Assembly (NCBI GenBank): GCA_963070105.1
Contig: OY718807.1
Span: forward strand, 7,211,483 to 7,275,482
Length of the DNA stretch: 64,000 nt
DNA from: Litomosoides sigmodontis
Lineage: Eukaryota; Nematoda; Chromadorea; Rhabditida; Onchocercidae
Direction of reading: 5' to 3'
In this document: positions 54,264-64,000 of the stretch, in pieces
Layout: each line of letters begins with the position of its first letter
Position numbering within the stretch: position 1 is the first letter of the stretch
Translations under genes and position numbers: made by a program
The notes under the pieces: generated by a model
Seen by the model: the letters and a program-made list of their open reading frames with translations, nothing else
Databases searched by the model: none
What the model was told of the DNA's origin: nothing

Positions 54264-56298
54264 CAGTACATATATGTTCTTCATATTAGACATTCATTTA
54301 CAGTACCAGTTTCCTTCACGGCCACTGCAGATGATACTGAGAAGAAATAACAGTAAATTATTAAATCTTCTTAATGCTGAAATTTAGGCTTTAATTTTTT
54401 GTAGAAAAAGTCAACAGCTTTGTTTTTCTTTTCTTATTATTGCCATCATTATTTGTATACTTCAATGGAATTTGATTGAAATTGAACTTCATGTATGCTT
54501 ATTTAAGTAATTGTAAAGATATGCGTTGTTCAGTTCTCTCTCTCTCCCTCTGTGTTGGAATTAAAAATCAAAAGTTCGGTTTTAATTTACATGTGTTCTA
54601 AGAGAAGATATTTTAAGCAATTCCAGAATTTCAAACGTTCTGATTTGGGATGAATTGCAGAGCTAAGACGGTTTTAGCTTATTAAACGTTCCAATTGTTG
54701 ATATTACAATTGCTCAAAGGGTATTCTGTTGTTTTCTTTTTCATTTATAATTGTATTAATCGTTTATATTTGCTTATTTAAATTTTGTTCATTTCAAAGT
54801 AACTTATTGTTTTCGAATAACAACACATTGCAAAATTTAGGAATAAAATGAAATCTGAACAAAGGAACATTTAACATTCATACATATATTCGATTCAACC
54901 TATTCCACAGCCAATCACAATTTTGTTTTGAAAATAAAAATTAAAGAAGAAAATGAAATTGAAATCTAATTTTATATTTTTCTATTTTGCTTACCAATGT
55001 GTAATTTATTAACTTTAATATTTCAGTTTATACCTGATAGAAAGAATTAAAGAAATGGGAAGATGGAAAAACGGACAAACAAGTTTTTGAAGATTGACCA
55101 AACGTTTTTCATTTTAATTCATTTCCTTACCACCGAAATCTTAAAATTCCGTTTTCAAATTTATGCTTCATTTATGCTCACTTTATGACGTCATTCAATA
55201 ATTTTAAAATCGTTTGATGTCATTTAGTAGAATTCACTTAGCTTATTTATATAAAAATTTTTGCAAGGCTGATGCCTTAAGCAAGCTACAAGCGATATTG
55301 CTTAGAAACTTTCAAAGGTAGAATTATTTCAGTTGCAAAATTCCTCTGTCTAAACCCGTTAAGATGAAAGTGAAGAACCATTAAGTCATTTTGTATTTAT
55401 CAATTTACAAGTTCTTGTATTAAAGAAAATTATGGCACTGTACCAACCGATTTCATCTTCCGGTACTATCAGAAAATGTAAAATTATGAAATTCTTCTCT
55501 TCCTTAGAACTAGCAAATATTTTGCTGATTTTTTGACCCTAAAAATCAAAAGTATAACTTTTATTATAAAAAATTCAATATCGCAGCACTATGATTTCCT
55601 TTTTCTTATTACTACCTTTCATATGTCCTTCCATTTAAATTCAATTCGTTTACTACAATTTAATTCGCAATATTTTTGTCAGATAAATTATGCCCAGTCA
55701 TTTCGTGTAAATTTTTTCATAAAATGAAATTTCAATGTTAATATTTTTAAAATAAAACTTCCATTGATTGGACGACTGTTAGAGCATACCATGACATCGC
55801 ACATAATAATTAGACAGACAAATAATTACCTCCACACACAAATTTAAGTTTCACCACATATTATTTATTTGTAGAAGAACCATCATAAGTGCGACCATAA
55901 TAATTAAAATGCAAATGAAAAACTTTAATATTAGCATTGCTAATAAGTAGTATTAGTATTTATGGAGAATAGCGCAATAAAATGGCTAACTAGTGAGAAT
56001 GATACTTTCCTCCAATGAAATAAGTTATTTACTATTTCAACGTTTTTTGTTATATAAAAAAACCTACTTCATCAATTCAAAAGACGTAAATTATTGAACA
56101 AATTTTAAAACATTTCCATCACTCACTTTAAGTCACATTTCGTGAATATGACAGTAATTACGAATTATCAAGCATAAAAAAGATGTGAACATACAAAGCA
56201 GAAAAAATGTAATTCCCTCATCGTCGCTTCTTTTAAGACAAATTTCCACTAAAATAATTTGGAAATACTACTTATCTTTTCCACTTCGCAATACAATT
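54264..56298. other. Convergent 3' intergenic region
   Basis: About 2 kb between the FnIII gene (+) and the aminopeptidase gene (-). AATAAA at 54842-54847 is one possible distal poly(A) signal for the + gene. No supported gene; short frames at 55533 and 56185 lack domains, and the latter overlaps aminopeptidase exon 9 antisense. Confidence 0.5.
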
Positions 56299-60671
<4,373 letters not shown>

Positions 60672-62699
60672 TGTTGTTAGTTCTAAAAATAAAAATATAT
60701 TATAGACACATCTTGAATGATTAATTCTTTCTCTTTCATCATCATTTAACAGATGAAAGCATAAAGAACTTTTTAATCAATTTCTCATCACTTCCAGCAA
60801 TGAAAAAGGAACCTTCCCTTTCTACAAGCTAATTCTTCACATAAATTTCTAATTTTAAGCAGCATAACTGATATGCATGCTAATACATTTCAATGAAAAT
60901 GACAGAGAATATCACAGCAAAGTCTATCAGATATTACAAACTCAATTAGTTCGCCAAATGCTGCAAAAAATCAGCTCATAAATTAGGCATTTGAAAAAGG
61001 AAAATGAGATATATGTGTTCTAACCTGTAGATACATATATTTTAACCAACGAATGAATGCTTAAAATAGAAAAATTGAAAAGTGAATATGTGAATCATTA
61101 CTTCTGAAATGTTCTCTTCGACGCAAAAATGTTGCTACGCGTAAAAAACCTGAAATCAATTGAAAAACTGAATCATCTACATGATATTCATTTTGATACT
61201 AATCAACATAATAGCTCCAATAAACATCGTAAGATTTGCTGCGAATAAATACGCAAAGTGAAAAAGAACGAGTTTGCATTTTTAGTCACTTATGAACTTT
61301 TTTTCGAGAACGTAATTTCATTTTCTGTTCGAAATTATTCGTCGTAGAGAACGCAAACCTCTTCGCCGTTACAAGGATTATTTTCAAATAGCAAAAAATT
61401 TTTGAATTTCTACACCGAAGAACTTTATCAACAAAGCACGTCCAAAATGAATTACGAGAGCAAATTTAGGACTTTAATATAGACTCGCTCCACTAATATA
61501 GATAAGAACCATTTATTCAACATTTTCAGTAATGAACTACGTTAGACATTAGGTTATTTTATAACACCTCGATTGAAAGGAGGAAACTTGAATGAATGGA
61601 CCGCCATTTATTTACATACTTTGAAAGCTAACAAAAAACCACAAAAATTTGATCATACCTCTCATTTGCTAAACAAACAAATCGTTGTCAAAAATGCTAC
61701 ACATTCACACCTGTTCTATCTGAAACATTAATATTAAGAGGGTGAGCCTGTAAATGTCAATAAATTTTTTCCAATAGCTAAGAAACAAATCCCACAGAAC
61801 CAACAAATAATATATTAACCAATAGCGTAAAATCGCATTTAGTCAAATGGAATAATTCAACTACAAACTAAAGGAATATATTCTCGTTATTTCACTACCA
61901 CAGTTAGTAATCTACATTACTACATTTTGTGCATTGCAATAGCACAAGTCAAATTTGCACGACAAACTCGAAAAATTCATACAATGTCAAATTCATACAA
62001 TTGAATATCAGCAGCTTTTTCAAACGTTAAGCAACTAAAAAAATAGGAAAAAATAATAGTGCAAAAGACTTCTACTAATTTAAATCACTTCAGCGATTTC
62101 AAAAATGCGCGAAAAGGAAGCAATCATATAAGAATCGCCTGAGATTTGAAGACAGCACAACTCTTTCATTCGGCGTGACCAGATGAGTATAAGCTACAAG
62201 AAATTTTCAACCTTCCTGCATGATACGCATAAAAAGAAAATCAATGTCACCGTTACATCACAATTGAGTAGTTATAGAACAGATATCATCACAGTTTCAC
62301 TTTGATAAAAAGTTACATTTTCAAATGAAAAATGAAAGATTCGTTTTTCGAATTAAGGAACCCCGCACATTAATAGTAACAAAACATATACCAACACAGT
62401 TTGTGATTACAGAAATGTGCTCTTTGATTTTTATTGACTATTCCTGATTAGTGAGATATCAGGTAGAAAGAATGAAAAATTGTTGGAGAAATGGGAAACA
62501 AAAAAGACAAAAATTAATTTCGAATCAAGAAACAAAGAACTGGGGTGTTTACTATGAATTAAGAAACCGGATTTGTTGTCCTACTGATAAGAAATTCGAT
62601 CATAGCATTCGTCTTTTTGCGAAAATTACTAAACATATTCACTAGAACTCTAGGGAATTAATAAAATGAGAATAAACTAATGTCTGCTAGGACTGAAAT
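60672..62699. other. Intergenic region between aminopeptidase and succinyl-CoA ligase genes
   Basis: About 2 kb. On the - strand, an acceptor near 61150 is followed by a short frame FLRVATFLRRREHFRS and a GTAATG donor. It could be an untranslated upstream exon of the aminopeptidase, since joining it to 60683 hits a stop. Nothing else is recognised. Confidence 0.4.
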
Positions 62700-64000
62700 T
62701 TATGAAGGGAGCTCGAATGACACATCAACTGGTATAGATCGTGCGAGTTGAACTATTTCAGATAACTTTACAGCCATTTTCGCAGCTTGATCTAAGTCAT
62801 CGCATGAAATCATTCGCAAATTAGCAGCTGCAATCAGTGCCTTGGCGTCTTCGACATGAGTACCTGAAAAAAACGTATCACTCTTTAATTTACACAAGTT
62901 CCAATCTTTTCCGATCTTTGATCTCAACTCTACTATTTCAAGTATCAACTATGGAATTTCCCAAAAAGGTTTGCCATATTTACTATAGGATCAATAGTCA
63001 TTTTCAACAAGACTGCTAATTCCTTGATATTACACTGTTAAACTACACTTCCATAAATTACTTATTGCCATTATTTGTGATATATGTTTCGATGCTCTTT
63101 CAGATATTCATCCATCACCACAGGTAAAAGGAAAAAAAATATGCCTTTGAGCACCGCTGAACATATGCTGCAGCGCATTTCAAAGCGCAGAACACACGGA
63201 ATTTTCACATACTTCTTTTCACATTCGATCAAACTATGTTGTTTCTATTCAAATAACTCATATTAATATATGCGAATTTAAATGCGGTACTCACGTTGAA
63301 GGATATAACACTGAAAGAATGAAAGACGATACAAGGTACATATACAATCTAAAAGTTATGGACAAATTTTAATTCAGACAAATTCGTTCGCATAACTTGC
63401 AGAAGAACAAACCACAGCGGAAAGCTAACCTTGTAAGCGAATAACAACAGGAATTTTGAGTTGAAGTTCATTGATAGTGTTGATCATACCTTGTGCAATA
63501 ACATCACAACGCATGATACCACCAAATATATTCACTAGGACTGCGTTAACCTCAAACAAAAACGCATTCTAATATACTTGAGGAATAACTTTGCTGAATT
63601 TTTCGAAAATGTTCTTTGTTTGAGAATACAAAAAATTCACAACTTTTAAACAAAAACAAAAAAAGCTTCGTACCTTATCTTTATCGGCAGTGATAATCCG
63701 AAAGGACTCAGACACTTGCTCAGCGGTAGCGCTACCTCCAACATCAAGGAAATTTGCTGGATCTCCACCATGAAGTTTGATGATGTCCATGGTTGCCATC
63801 GCTAATCCAGCTCCATTCACTGAAATTTGCTAATTTAATGGTTACAAAGTACATATTAAAAGCTTAGACTTCTAGCTATCCTTCAAAGATGAAGTGATCA
63901 TTCGTCGAATTTTTGAACAACTTTTAAATCCATTAGCAAAATAGCAAATCAAAATTACCCATACAGCCGATGTTACCATCCAGACGAATATAATTCAGAT
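62700..64000 (-). CDS. suca-1: Succinyl-CoA ligase [ADP-forming] subunit beta, mitochondrial (3' part)
   Basis: Partial: the 5' part lies beyond the window. Exons seen: 64000-63959 (truncated by the window edge), 63819-63674, 63550-63430, 62863-62700. The spliced C-terminal region reads [80 protein letters not shown] and ends VDVSFELPS. This is the ligase (CoA-binding-like) domain. The [17 protein letters not shown] and [10 protein letters not shown] strings mark the ADP-forming (SUCLA2) rather than the GTP-forming paralogue. It joins the alpha subunit in the matrix to convert succinyl-CoA to succinate with ATP formation in the TCA cycle. No operon-like closeness to the aminopeptidase (2 kb gap). 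Confidence 0.95.

Overview
The window is nuclear DNA from a nematode, most likely a clade III spirurid (filarial-like) worm. It is very AT-rich. Genes are split into many short exons by phase-consistent introns with GTAAG-like donors and TTTTCAG acceptors. The recognisable proteins match metazoan families and, where I know them, C. elegans genes (INTS9, NDC80, the NPEPL1/lap-1 aminopeptidase, ADP-forming succinyl-CoA synthetase beta). Species placement is inference. All exon models were spliced by eye, requiring an open frame across every junction, and each gene model sums to a whole number of codons. No tRNA, rRNA, CRISPR array or bacterial-type feature was seen.

Layout: 0.3-3.9 kb, + strand, membrane-anchored fibrinogen-domain protein. 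3.9-11.3 kb, no gene found. 11.3-14.1 kb, - strand, DFR-like NAD(P)-dependent epimerase/reductase. 14.1-18.7 kb, no gene found. 18.7-24.2 kb, - strand, Integrator subunit 9. 25.3-26.3 kb, + strand, small MTRES1-like S4 RNA-binding protein, head-to-head with INTS9. 27.1-32.5 kb, - strand, kinetochore NDC80. 33.7-35.8 kb, + strand, DHHC palmitoyltransferase (ZDHHC24-like), head-to-head with NDC80 across a GC-rich spacer. 36.9-37.6 kb, + strand, unrecognised small candidate gene. 37.6-49.3 kb, gene desert with repeats. 49.3-54.3 kb, + strand, secreted-then-anchored fibronectin III protein. 56.3-60.7 kb, - strand, leucyl aminopeptidase. 62.7-64 kb, - strand, 3' end of succinyl-CoA ligase beta, which runs off the window.

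The genes are mostly housekeeping (snRNA processing, mitochondrial RNA, chromosome segregation, protein lipidation, peptide turnover, TCA cycle) plus two extracellular-domain membrane proteins. They do not form one pathway and I see no operon-like spacing. No new biological system is evident. The items most worth a second look are structural: two apparent GC-AG introns in NDC80, a fibronectin-gene exon with no AG acceptor, a partial exon duplication next to a long TA tract in the palmitoyltransferase gene, a duplicated last-exon fragment in the reductase gene, and a 20-bp perfect palindrome in the gene desert.
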